This document shows, piece by piece, positions 17,349 to 26,176 of a stretch of 64,000 nt of DNA. This DNA comes from Bacteroidales bacterium. GTDB taxonomy: Bacteria; Bacteroidota; Bacteroidia; Bacteroidales; Muribaculaceae. The notes under the pieces are model-generated. The model was given only the letters and a program-made list of their open reading frames with translations. It was not told the origin of the DNA and did no database searches. Within the stretch, counting starts at the first letter, position 1. Each line of letters begins with the position of its first letter. The position numbers and the translations under genes are program-made. The stretch covers positions 17,262-81,261 of the forward strand of contig QAMW01000029.1 of the NCBI GenBank assembly GCA_003150235.1, in the 5' to 3' direction.

Positions 17349-19778
17349 TTATTTTACGGTAATGGTGGCGGTTGCGGAACGTACACCGGGGGCAGTCGCC
17401 GTGAAGCGGAGAGTGCCTGGGGTGGTGGCACTGCGTGCTATCGCGGTGGCGGCTCCGCTGAACAGCTTCATTTTAGGATTCTGGAACGGAAGCAGGCAGG
17501 TAGGGTCGCCGTTGGCTGTCGCCTCAAACTGCCCCGCGCCGTCAACCTTGAAGCTGACCATGCGGCTGTCGTCGGGTACGATATTTCCATCCCTGTCGGC
17601 TACCTGTACGGTGAAGTAGACAAGCTCGTCGCCGTCGGCTGCGATAGTGTCACGGTTAGGCGTCACTACAAGATGATGAGGCTTACCGGCGGTCCTTACA
17701 ATCTTCTCGGCTACTTGATTGCCGTCATTGTCATAGGCTATCACTTTAAGTTCGCCCGGCTCATAGACGGTTTCGTTCCACATGAGGCGGTAACGGTTCT
17801 GATATGTGGAGTCGTTTTTCTCGCGCATACCCTGACTTTTGCCGTTGATGAAAAGCTCGGCTTTGGGATAGCTCGTGTAGACAAATACCGGTGTCACTTC
17901 GCCTTCCCTTCCTTTCCAGTTCCAGTGAGGAAGCACGTGGAGGGTGGGCGATTGCTCGTTCCACTTCGACCGGTAGAGATAGTAGCGGTCTTTAGGCAGA
18001 GAGGCAAGGTCAATGATGCCGAACACGGAGCTATGGTTTGGCCATGCATCGGTGTCGTAAGGCGTAGGCTCTCCGAGATAGTCGAAGCCAGTCCACACGA
18101 ATTGTCCCATCACGTAATCCTTGTCATCATCCATGGCGAAGTCAATGTCGGGGGTGTTTGACCAGTTGCATGCCTCGTTGTCGTAGCTCGACGACTGATG
18201 GTCGGGGTGCATGACCTGCTCCTGCCCGCGGAATATCACGGGGAAGTGGTAGACACCGCGCGATGACACAGTCGATGCCGTTTCGGAACCTAATATGAGT
18301 TTCTGCGGCAATATATCGTAAGCCTTTTCGTAATATTGCGGCTTGTAGTTGAAGCCGGGGATGTCGAGCGAGGCAGCAAACCCGTTGTCGAGCACCGCGC
18401 CTATCTGGTCCATGCCGCAGGTCACGGGGCGTGTCGGGTCAAGGGAGTGTACAAGGTCCTGTAGCATTACCAGTTCCTCGACTCCTCCGGGCCCCCACTG
18501 GCTCGGCACCTCATTGCCTATGGACCACATGACCACGGAAGGATTGTTGCGGTAATGCTTCACCATGTTGGTGATATCCTTGTCGGCCCACTCGGTGAAA
18601 TATGACCCGTAACCGTTGGGTGATTTCGGTCGGAAGCTCCAGTCGTCAAAAGGCTCTATCATGAGCATGATGCCCATCTCGTCACATAGCTCGACAAGCT
18701 CCGGAGCAGGCATGTTGTGGGCGGTGCGCACGGCGTTGACACCCATGTCCTGAAGCAGTTCGAGCTGATGGCGCAATGCCGACCGGTTTACAGCCGCACC
18801 GAGCGGCCCGAGGTCATGGTGGTTACATACACCTTTGAATTTGGTAGGCTCTCCATTGAGGAAAAATCCTTTTTCGGGGATAAACTCAAGGCGGCGTATT
18901 CCGAAGCGTGTATCGTAGGAATCGGTCTGCTTTCCGTCAACATATATATTGGTGCGTGCCGTGTATAGATACGGATGTTCGGGCGACCAGAGATGCGGGG
19001 TGTTGACGAGGAAATTCTGCACCATCGGCTGCCCGTGGTAATAATACGGGGCACTGTTGTCGGCAACGACCTTGCCTTCCGGATCGACAATCTCGGTGGT
19101 TATCGACACACCTTTCTGTCCTTTCTGCAATCCGTCAAGCTCGATTTCCAGACGTACCGATGCGCGGTCCTTGTCGACATCGGGAGTTGTTACGTAGGTT
19201 CCCCATACAGGTACATGAACGTCATCGGTGGTGGTGAGGTGGACATTGCGATATAGTCCCGCGCCCGGATACCACCGTGAGGCGCGCTCGTGGTTTTCAA
19301 GCTTTACAAGCAGGTCGTTGGAGCCGGGGCGCACGAGAGAGTCGATATTGAGATAAAACGAGTTGTAGCCGTAGCGCCACAGGCCCGCTTTCTTGCCGTT
19401 GACATAGACTACGGGATTGCTCATGGCACCGTCAAAAAGGAGGGTGAAATCTCTCGACGTGGTGTCAGCCACGTTAAATGTCGTGCGATACGTGCCTTTC
19501 CCTATAAATGGGAGTCCGCCTGTACGTCCGGTCTTCCAGGTCTCTTCTTTCTCTCCGTTTTGTTCCACGGCAACACGCTGTATGTCGTTTTCGCGATCAA
19601 ACGGACCGTATATCGCCCAGTCGTGGGGTATTGCGACTTTCTGCCACTTTGTATCGGCGGTAGAGATGCCCTTGGTAAATTCCCATTCTTTCAGTGTGAC
19701 TGACTCGCGCCCTGCAGTCGCGGTCAATGCTACCGATGCGGCGAGAAACGCCGCTATATGTTTTATGTTGTTATTCAT
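17349..19778 (-). CDS. Glycoside hydrolase family 2 (beta-galactosidase-like)
   Basis: Exported GH2 enzyme of 809 residues with a signal peptide (IAAFLAASVALTATAG). The sandwich domain has GKGTYRTTFNV, NPVVYVNGKKAG and SRWYPGAGLYRNV; an Ig-like domain follows. The TIM barrel carries FKGVCNHHDLGPLGAAVN, VNAVRTAHNMPAPELVELCD, VMWSIGNEVP (acid/base Glu near residue 422) and LILGSETAS (nucleophile Glu near 497). The C-terminal DUF4982-like and Ig-like domains include PELFINGKSQG-type and VTPNRDTIAADGDELVYFTV segments. The missing LacZ-type C-terminal domain and the neighbouring GH53 endo-galactanase suggest beta-galactosidase action on galactan oligosaccharides; specificity is inferred. Its start overlaps the GH53 stop by 8 bp, so the two are translationally linked. 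Confidence 0.92.
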   Translation of the reverse strand: MNNNIKHIAAFLAASVALTATAGRESVTLKEWEFTKGISTADTKWQKVAIPHDWAIYGPFDRENDIQRVAVEQNGEKEETWKTGRTGGLPFIGKGTYRTTFNVADTTSRDFTLLFDGAMSNPVVYVNGKKAGLWRYGYNSFYLNIDSLVRPGSNDLLVKLENHERASRWYPGAGLYRNVHLTTTDDVHVPVWGTYVTTPDVDKDRASVRLEIELDGLQKGQKGVSITTEIVDPEGKVVADNSAPYYYHGQPMVQNFLVNTPHLWSPEHPYLYTARTNIYVDGKQTDSYDTRFGIRRLEFIPEKGFFLNGEPTKFKGVCNHHDLGPLGAAVNRSALRHQLELLQDMGVNAVRTAHNMPAPELVELCDEMGIMLMIEPFDDWSFRPKSPNGYGSYFTEWADKDITNMVKHYRNNPSVVMWSIGNEVPSQWGPGGVEELVMLQDLVHSLDPTRPVTCGMDQIGAVLDNGFAASLDIPGFNYKPQYYEKAYDILPQKLILGSETASTVSSRGVYHFPVIFRGQEQVMHPDHQSSSYDNEACNWSNTPDIDFAMDDDKDYVMGQFVWTGFDYLGEPTPYDTDAWPNHSSVFGIIDLASLPKDRYYLYRSKWNEQSPTLHVLPHWNWKGREGEVTPVFVYTSYPKAELFINGKSQGMREKNDSTYQNRYRLMWNETVYEPGELKVIAYDNDGNQVAEKIVRTAGKPHHLVVTPNRDTIAADGDELVYFTVQVADRDGNIVPDDSRMVSFKVDGAGQFEATANGDPTCLLPFQNPKMKLFSGAATAIARSATTPGTLRFTATAPGVRSATATITVK

Positions 19779-20838
19779 ATATCGGAAGGTTTTTCTTGAA
19801 TGTGTCGAGTGCCTGTGTGGGTGTGCCGTTGATGAAACATCCCTTGTCGTAGCCGCCGTTGTAGCCCGACGGTGCTTCCGGTTCCCAATAGAATACGCCT
19901 TTCACGTCAAGCGACGCGCAATCGTCAATAAGTGCGGAGAGCATACGGTCAAATGCCTCTCCCTGATTGTATGGCATGCCGATTTCGCATATCATCACCG
20001 GTTTTCCGTAGGTGGCGGTGACGTTGCGTATGTTGTTTACCATGTCGGAGAGAAGTTTCTCCCAGTTGGAGGCGTCGGGGTAAAGCGACATGCCGATCAT
20101 GTCATATTTCGCGCCGGCGGCTTTCAGCTTGCCGAACAGTTCGCGGTAATGCCATCCGTTGTCGCCCTCGTCGCAGTGTACTATCACGATTGAGCCGGGA
20201 AAATCAGCCTTCACCGCGTCATAGCCGGTGTTGACAAGCTCGACGAAATCTGCGTCAAGTTTGCCGAGGGGATACATCATGCCGGTACGTGTCTCGTTAC
20301 CGATTTGCACCCAGGCGGGTGTGATGCCCTCTTTCTTGAGAGCGCCGAGCATGTCGTGGATATGTGCCGTCATCAGTGATTTCACCTCATTGAGCGATTT
20401 CCCTTTCCATGCCTCCGGCATTTCCTGGTGTCCCGGGTCCGCCCATGTGTCGCTGAAATGGAAATCAATCATCAGACGCATACCGAGCGCATCGGCGCGT
20501 CGCGCCTTCACCATCACGTCGTCGATATTGTTCCAACCGTCTTTGGGGTTGACCCATACGCGCAGACGTATGGCATTGACCCCGCAATCGTCGCGGAGCA
20601 GTTGCATGCACTCTTTCTCCCTTCCGTCGGGTGAGTAAAACTTCTCGCCTTCTGCCTCAAGCTGGGTGAGCCAGCTAACATCGGCTCCACGGGCAAATTT
20701 GCCGTGGACTACCTCTGCTGGTGGAGTGGCGGGTTTATCATTGGGGTCGGGATTGTCTTTGTCATCGCCGCATGCAGTGAGCGGCAGGGCTGCAAGGAAT
20801 AGAAACATGCAGCCAGCAAGTATGAGGTATTTTTTCAT
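19771..20838 (-). CDS. Arabinogalactan endo-beta-1,4-galactanase (GH53) lipoprotein
   Basis: Cleaves beta-1,4-galactan side chains of pectin (rhamnogalacturonan I). The start at 20838 gives MKKYLILAGCMFLF and a lipobox LTAC (Cys23) followed by GDDKDN, a negatively charged segment of the kind known as a lipoprotein export signal to the Bacteroidota cell surface. The barrel begins FARGADVSWLTQLEAEG. VQIGNETRTG holds the acid/base Glu (about residue 180) and MICEIGMPYN the nucleophile Glu (about 283); GVFYWEPEAP is also typical. The 355 residues match the family length. It is first in a two-gene unit with the GH2 enzyme: surface endo-cleavage followed by exo-galactosidase action in the periplasm is the natural reading. 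Confidence 0.95.
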   Translation of the reverse strand: MKKYLILAGCMFLFLAALPLTACGDDKDNPDPNDKPATPPAEVVHGKFARGADVSWLTQLEAEGEKFYSPDGREKECMQLLRDDCGVNAIRLRVWVNPKDGWNNIDDVMVKARRADALGMRLMIDFHFSDTWADPGHQEMPEAWKGKSLNEVKSLMTAHIHDMLGALKKEGITPAWVQIGNETRTGMMYPLGKLDADFVELVNTGYDAVKADFPGSIVIVHCDEGDNGWHYRELFGKLKAAGAKYDMIGMSLYPDASNWEKLLSDMVNNIRNVTATYGKPVMICEIGMPYNQGEAFDRMLSALIDDCASLDVKGVFYWEPEAPSGYNGGYDKGCFINGTPTQALDTFKKNLPIYE

Positions 20839-20947
20839 GAGTTTTGGTATTATATAATGTATAACGTGATTGCGGATGAAAAATTGCATGTAGGTTGCGG
20901 CTCGTAAAAAGTGATGATTAAATTATGACTATTCCAACTATTATGAA

Positions 20948-20955
20948 TAACTTTA
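20948..20955 (+). promoter_or_regulatory. -7-like promoter box for tdk
   Basis: TAACTTTA, one base from TAnnTTTG, 22 bp before the thymidine kinase ATG and divergent from GH53. Confidence 0.4.
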
Positions 20956-20976
20956 CGTTAATAAATATATACAAAT

Positions 20977-21618
20977 ATGAACCGGAAAGGGAAATTATAT
21001 TTTCGTTACGGCACAATGGGCTCGGCTAAGACCGCACTGCTGCTTACGACTGCTTATAACTTTGAAGAGCGTAAGATGACTTATGCGTGTCTGAAACCTG
21101 TCGTGGACACGCGTGAGAAAGAAAATGTGATACGTTCGCGCATAGGCATCGAGCGGAAATGTCTTTGGATTTATCCCGACACCGACCTTTACCTTCTCGC
21201 CCAGGAACTTTTCGAGCAGACGATGACGGTGATTGACTGGTTTCTTATCGATGAGGCGCAGTTTCTGTCAGCCGACCAGGTCGACCAGCTTGCCCGCGTG
21301 GTCGATGACTACGGAAGCAATGTGATATGCTACGGATTGCGGACTGATTTCCGCACTCATCTTTTCGAGGGGTCACGCCGGCTTTTTGAGATAGCTGACA
21401 CGATTGACGAAATAAAGAGCACATGCAGTTGCGGCAGGAAGACCATCGTCAACGCCCGTATCGACAGTAACGGCGACTTTGTCACCGATGGAAAACAGGT
21501 AGAGATAGGTGGCGACGACCGATATATAGCCGTGTGTCGCAAATGTTGGCGCAACAAGCGCATAGAGCAGTCGGTGCGCGATGCGCTCCCCTTCCTCGAC
21601 CTGGTGAAAAGCCGGTGA
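20977..21618 (+). CDS. tdk: Thymidine kinase
   Basis: Phosphorylates thymidine in the pyrimidine salvage pathway; cytosolic type II TK of 213 residues. Visible are the P-loop GTMGSAKTALL (residues 12-22), the Walker B/catalytic LIDEAQFLSADQVDQLA (Glu near 92), the thymidine-binding lasso YGLRTDFRTHLFEGSRRLFEIAD, and a structural zinc site from CSCGRK and CRKCW. The usual P-loop reads GxMxSGKT; here Ala replaces Gly before the Lys (GSAKT), as is common in short TKs. The ATG at 20977 follows an AT-rich leader without a clear ribosome site, usual for this phylum. Confidence 0.96.
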   Translation: MNRKGKLYFRYGTMGSAKTALLLTTAYNFEERKMTYACLKPVVDTREKENVIRSRIGIERKCLWIYPDTDLYLLAQELFEQTMTVIDWFLIDEAQFLSADQVDQLARVVDDYGSNVICYGLRTDFRTHLFEGSRRLFEIADTIDEIKSTCSCGRKTIVNARIDSNGDFVTDGKQVEIGGDDRYIAVCRKCWRNKRIEQSVRDALPFLDLVKSR

Positions 21619-21654
21619 TGAAAATGATTATGATTTACTTAAATTATATTGAAG

Positions 21655-22440
21655 ATGATAAGACTTTGTTTGTTCCGTATATTGACCGTCATGATGCTCC
21701 TCGGTGCCGTTGCTGCTCCAGCAAGGGTGGCGGCAATCGATCTTCCCGACGAGGACTTGAACTACATTATATTATATAAGTGGGGACTTGTCAACAAGGA
21801 CGCGGCAAGCGCTGTGTTTTCGCTCCGTAGCGACGGCGACCACTATTATGCAAGTCTTGCAGCTCGCACATTGCCGTGGGCTGATAAGATTTTCATGGTG
21901 CGCGACACTCTCAAGTCGACGATGCTTCGTCAGGGATGTCTGCCGGAAGTCTACACCAAGATATCTCATGAGGGCTCGCGCTACGGACGTGATGTCGTGA
22001 GATATGAGCGCGACGGCAATCAGGTGACCGGTTATGCCGAGCGGTGGAAGTCGAAAAACGGTGGTCCGGTGACCACAACCGACACCGTGCTCCATGCAAC
22101 CGGGCGCACGGTCGACATGCTTTCGGTGTTTTATTATCTGCGTACACTTGACTTTGCCTCGATGTCGCCCGGCTCGGTTGTCAAGATGAATGTGTTTTCA
22201 GGCAGAAGCGTCGAGCAGCTTACCGTGCGTTATGACGGCATCGAGAATATCAAACTTGGAAAATATACCTGGCGCACGTTTCATATGAGCTTTACTTTCA
22301 CGCAGAACGGGAAGGTGTCGTCTGACGCTATGGAGACATGGATAAGCACCGATGCCTCGCGTATCCCGGTGCAGCTTGAAGGACAGCTCCCGCTCGGAAA
22401 GGTGCGCGCCTACTATACAGGTCGTCCCGGTTCCGATTAA
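21655..22440 (+). CDS. DUF3108-like exported protein
   Basis: A 261-residue protein; the start at 21655 gives MIRLCLFRILTVMMLLG with a signal peptide ending near VAA. The mature chain has the DUF3108 look: LNYIILYKWGLVNKDAASAV at the front, repeated beta strands, a central VDMLSVFYYLRTLDF and a C-terminal ETWISTDASRIPVQLEGQLP then GKVRAYY. Its function is unknown; DUF3108 proteins are envelope proteins thought to form a lipocalin-like barrel. It follows tdk by 36 bp. Confidence 0.75.
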   Translation: MIRLCLFRILTVMMLLGAVAAPARVAAIDLPDEDLNYIILYKWGLVNKDAASAVFSLRSDGDHYYASLAARTLPWADKIFMVRDTLKSTMLRQGCLPEVYTKISHEGSRYGRDVVRYERDGNQVTGYAERWKSKNGGPVTTTDTVLHATGRTVDMLSVFYYLRTLDFASMSPGSVVKMNVFSGRSVEQLTVRYDGIENIKLGKYTWRTFHMSFTFTQNGKVSSDAMETWISTDASRIPVQLEGQLPLGKVRAYYTGRPGSD

Positions 22441-22475
22441 CCGCGACATGTGAAGTATTGCAATGGATTTTTCAG

Positions 22476-23603
22476 ATGAATAAATTATTTTTTCTCACAG
22501 CATGTCTGCTGTTCTTTTCCACCGGTTTGTGCGCACAGAGGTCTTTTGTATTATGGGATAAGGCAAATGCAACCCCCGTGAGCATGGCAAGTGTCTATAC
22601 TACTTGTGGCGGAAATGTGAAAAACGTGTTCAGCGACCGGGAGGGGCGAGTGGACATAGATTTTGCATTTGATAGCATCACTGTCTCACATATTAATTAT
22701 CAGAGGCTATGTATGGCGTCATTCCATGACACTGTATTTATGGAGCAGACCATCCGGATTCTGCCGGAGGTAACGGTGTCGGGTGGCGAGCCGGAATGGA
22801 TCAGACCGCTGCTAATGGATTTTGTAAGGACGAAAGAGGAGAGATACCGTGGTGATGCGATGTCGTGTTACGAGTATCTGACACAAAATGTCGGCGATAC
22901 GGTATTGTACCGGTTTGAGAGCAAAGGGCTGCTGAGGAAGAAAGACCTTTTTGTTATTTCTCCTGAAGAGAGCATCATTACATTTAAAGACAGCACAGCA
23001 GGATGTGATTACAGCAATCTTAAAAATACGTTATATCATGATTTCGTTTCCGATATGGATGAGAAATTTGTGAAACAGCACGTATTTTATGTGGATGATG
23101 AGGCGGATATGTCCGATGACAATATGGTCAGAATCTTGTTCAAGTCAAAAAAAGGATGGAAAGACTCAGGTTATCTATGTATGGATACAATAAGCAATCT
23201 CATACTTCGGGCGAAGCGCTCTACCGGCTTGGAATATAACGTGAAAAACCGGACGAATCCTTTTGTGCGTACGGTATTCGGTAATTTGTACGGTCAAAAG
23301 TATAGGGACTGGCGGATAGATATAGAGGTGGAATATCGGCAGAAAGAGGGTATCGCGTATCTCAGTAGCTGTCGTTATGCCAATTATATGCAAGTGGAGT
23401 ACGATGGGAAAAAGGTGAAAGGAACATACAATTATAATATGACCTCGGTTTATAGGGCGCATCCTTGTAAGGAGGAAGATGTCGGCAGCGCAACTTTCCT
23501 TGTGCTCCCGCGCCCTTTCGCAATGAAGATTATAATGGGCAAGAATGAAAAGAGGCAGGAGGCGATGTTACAGAAAGTAAAAAAAGTTTATAAAATTTAT
23601 TGA
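22476..23603 (+). CDS. CarboxypepD_reg-like domain protein
   Basis: A 375-residue exported protein; the start at 22476 gives MNKLFFLTACLLFFSTGLCAQ, a clean signal peptide. After it comes a carboxypeptidase-regulatory-like beta domain (FVLWDKANATPVSMASVYTT to FSDREGRVDIDF and ILPEVTVSG), the module that heads many TonB-dependent receptors, here without a barrel. The remaining 270 residues contain a conserved-looking helical start (MDFVRTKEERYRGDAMSCYEYL) and beta-rich C-terminal part ending KKVKKVYKIY; I know similar Bacteroidales proteins only as hypothetical. The base composition is more AT-rich than in tdk and DUF3108, continuing into the GH115 gene. Confidence 0.7.
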   Translation: MNKLFFLTACLLFFSTGLCAQRSFVLWDKANATPVSMASVYTTCGGNVKNVFSDREGRVDIDFAFDSITVSHINYQRLCMASFHDTVFMEQTIRILPEVTVSGGEPEWIRPLLMDFVRTKEERYRGDAMSCYEYLTQNVGDTVLYRFESKGLLRKKDLFVISPEESIITFKDSTAGCDYSNLKNTLYHDFVSDMDEKFVKQHVFYVDDEADMSDDNMVRILFKSKKGWKDSGYLCMDTISNLILRAKRSTGLEYNVKNRTNPFVRTVFGNLYGQKYRDWRIDIEVEYRQKEGIAYLSSCRYANYMQVEYDGKKVKGTYNYNMTSVYRAHPCKEEDVGSATFLVLPRPFAMKIIMGKNEKRQEAMLQKVKKVYKIY

Positions 23604-23637
23604 TAAAATAGAGGTGAAATCTTATAAGAATATATTT

Positions 23638-26163
23638 ATGGCTATCAAAAATCAATCAACGCTTTACATTGTCTTGTCGGCGATATGTGTGTTTATCGCG
23701 GGACGTATGAACGGGGCTCCGCGCTTTATGTCTTTTGCCCCGGAGCCTGATACGGCACTCTGTCTTACTCATTCGGGTGACACTGTCATATATGATGATT
23801 CAGATTATGAGGGAGTTAAAATCGCGGTGAAAAATCTGCGTCATGACCTTAAGGAAGTTACGGGAAGCGAATGTGCGCCAATAGTTGTAGCCACTGAAGG
23901 CGTGAGCGGTATAGCTGCAAGGTTTGGCGGTATTGCTGAGCGTCTTAAAGGAAAATGGGAACAATATATCATTACTACGGCACAATATGATGGCAGGAAT
24001 GTAGTGCTTATACTTGGCTCCGACAAGCGCGGTACTATTTACGGAATCTACGAACTGTCACGCCAGATCGGAGTGTCGCCGTGGTATTGGTTTGCCGATG
24101 CGCCGATACAACGACATGAGTCCCTATATATGAAAAAGGGTGAATATACCGATGGGGAGCCGGCGGTGAAATATCGCGGTATATTTATAAATGATGAATG
24201 GCCGTCATTCGGTACATGGTGCAATAATCACTTCGGAGGCATAAATTCCCGTGCTTACGAAAAAATTTTTGAATTGCTCCTGCGCCTTAAGGCAAATTAT
24301 TTCTGGCCGGCAATGTGGGCGAGCCGTTTTAATGAGGATGACCCGGAAAGTCCAGTACTCGCCGACCGTATGGGGATTGTGATGGGAACATCTCATCATG
24401 AGCCCATGATGAGAGCACATAAAGAGTATGTTGTGAGGAAAGACAGCGTAGGACCCTGGGATTATTCTGTTAATGCGGAGCGTCTTGACCGCTTTTTTCA
24501 TGACGGGCTTGAGCGCAATAAGAATTATGAAAATATCATCACCATAGGAATGCGTGGTGACGGTGATGTCGCCATGGGTGATGGCAACGATTCCGCCAAT
24601 ATTGCCACTCTCCGAAAAGTTATAGAGGCGCAGCGGAGGTTGATTGGCGACGTGTACGGGAAACCTTGTAGTGAAGTGCCGCAGCTTTGGGCTATTTTTA
24701 CCGAGGTGCAGCGTTATTATGATGCCGGATTTACGGTACCCGATGATGTGACTTTACTCTTTTGCGATAACAACTGGGGGTACATAAGGCGTAAAGGGAG
24801 AGACTTTGAGCGCAGCCGTAGCGGGGGCTTGGGGCTGTATTATCATATTGACATGAATGGGGGTCCGTGGAATGACCGTTGGATTAACACGACTACCTAT
24901 CCAAAACTGAGGGAACAGCTCAATCTTGCATATCGTAGCGGTCTTGACCGGATATGGATAATAAATGTCGGCGATTTAAAGCCAAAAGAGGCGCCGGTTG
25001 ATTTCATAATGCGTTATGCATGGAATCCGGAGGAAATCGGTCCCGGAGATGAACAGGGGTGTCTTGAAGAATTTGCCGGTAGCATATTCGGGGAGGAGCA
25101 TGCCGTGGAAATTGCTGATATAATGTCAAAATACAGCAAATATAATCTTTGGAGAAAACCGGAGGTGCAATATCCCGGTATATTCAATCCGGAAGAGATG
25201 AAAGTGACCGGTGAGATGTGGGACAGGTTAATGGCTCGGACCGATTCGCTTGGGAAAATAATGCCGGAGGAGGCGAGAGATGCGTTTTTCCAACTTGTAC
25301 ATTATCCTGTAATGGGTAGCGCTACAGTGGCGAAAATCTATAATTGTGCCACGTTGGGGGACTCTATCGGGATTGAGCGGCTTATGGAATATGACAGGGA
25401 GCTTACTGATTATTATAATAATGAACTTGCCGGCGGTAAATGGAGAGGCATGATGCTTGACAATCATATCGGATATGAGAAATGGTCTATCCCTGATAAA
25501 AATGTAAATCCTTTGACGCTCGGGCTTAAGTCCGGATATAGCGTGATTCCTGATTCGGCAAGCCGTGAATATACATTGATGGCTTATGAGTACACGAAAA
25601 AAAGAGATGCCGAGGCGGCAAAATGGATATTTTTACCGGACCTCGGTCGTGGAGCGGGATGTATGGGCATAGATAATGTAATGGCTGAGAACGTGACGTT
25701 GGATAAAGCCCCGTGGATGAAATATGACGTTGATTTATCTTCAGCTGGCTACAGTACTATGCTTGCGATAGGGATACTTCCTGTACAGGATGTTTATCCG
25801 GAGCGCGGACTGCGTATAGGAGTGCAGCTGGATGACAATCCTGTCATGATTATTGATGCGCGTCAGGGAATGCTTGATACATTTGAGGAATACACCGCCG
25901 AAAATCTTGTGAGATCTAATGTGCTTCGTCCTTTGCCGAGAGAAAACACGCTATCCTTGTCAGGTTTTGTCGAGGGTCGCCGGCAGCCTCGCAGGAATGA
26001 AGTGTTTGACAATATGCGCTGGCTTGAGGTCCCGGTACGGGCGACTGCGGGGAAACATCACTTGAAAATATATATGGTTGATCCGGAAATTGTCGTGGAA
26101 CAGATAGTCGTGAATGCCGACAATGGTAACTACAGCTATTTCGGTAACGGTTATTTTAAATAA
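23638..26163 (+). CDS. Glycoside hydrolase family 115 (xylan alpha-1,2-glucuronidase)
   Basis: Removes (4-O-methyl)glucuronic acid from xylan; 841 residues from the ATG at 23638 (MAIKNQSTLYIVLSAICVFI, signal peptide). A GTG at 23614 is a possible longer start. Family blocks: LGSDKRGTIYGIYELSRQIGVSP, WYWFADAPIQ, KYRGIFINDEWPSFGTWC, LLLRLKANYFWPAMW, MGTSHHEPMMRAHKEY, GMRGDGDVAM, LLFCDNNWGYIRR, YHIDMNGGPWNDRWINTT and WIINVGDLKPKE. A C-terminal domain carries VLPRENTLSLSGFVEG-like strands. The length and block order fit GH115 closely. The gene is AT-rich compared with the GH97 gene that follows after 13 bp. Confidence 0.93.
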   Translation: MAIKNQSTLYIVLSAICVFIAGRMNGAPRFMSFAPEPDTALCLTHSGDTVIYDDSDYEGVKIAVKNLRHDLKEVTGSECAPIVVATEGVSGIAARFGGIAERLKGKWEQYIITTAQYDGRNVVLILGSDKRGTIYGIYELSRQIGVSPWYWFADAPIQRHESLYMKKGEYTDGEPAVKYRGIFINDEWPSFGTWCNNHFGGINSRAYEKIFELLLRLKANYFWPAMWASRFNEDDPESPVLADRMGIVMGTSHHEPMMRAHKEYVVRKDSVGPWDYSVNAERLDRFFHDGLERNKNYENIITIGMRGDGDVAMGDGNDSANIATLRKVIEAQRRLIGDVYGKPCSEVPQLWAIFTEVQRYYDAGFTVPDDVTLLFCDNNWGYIRRKGRDFERSRSGGLGLYYHIDMNGGPWNDRWINTTTYPKLREQLNLAYRSGLDRIWIINVGDLKPKEAPVDFIMRYAWNPEEIGPGDEQGCLEEFAGSIFGEEHAVEIADIMSKYSKYNLWRKPEVQYPGIFNPEEMKVTGEMWDRLMARTDSLGKIMPEEARDAFFQLVHYPVMGSATVAKIYNCATLGDSIGIERLMEYDRELTDYYNNELAGGKWRGMMLDNHIGYEKWSIPDKNVNPLTLGLKSGYSVIPDSASREYTLMAYEYTKKRDAEAAKWIFLPDLGRGAGCMGIDNVMAENVTLDKAPWMKYDVDLSSAGYSTMLAIGILPVQDVYPERGLRIGVQLDDNPVMIIDARQGMLDTFEEYTAENLVRSNVLRPLPRENTLSLSGFVEGRRQPRRNEVFDNMRWLEVPVRATAGKHHLKIYMVDPEIVVEQIVVNADNGNYSYFGNGYFK

Positions 26164-26176
26164 GGTTGATTCTTTG

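Noticed and set aside
19417..20193. 258-codon rightward frame
   Set aside because: Antisense to the clearly identified GH2 and GH53 genes.
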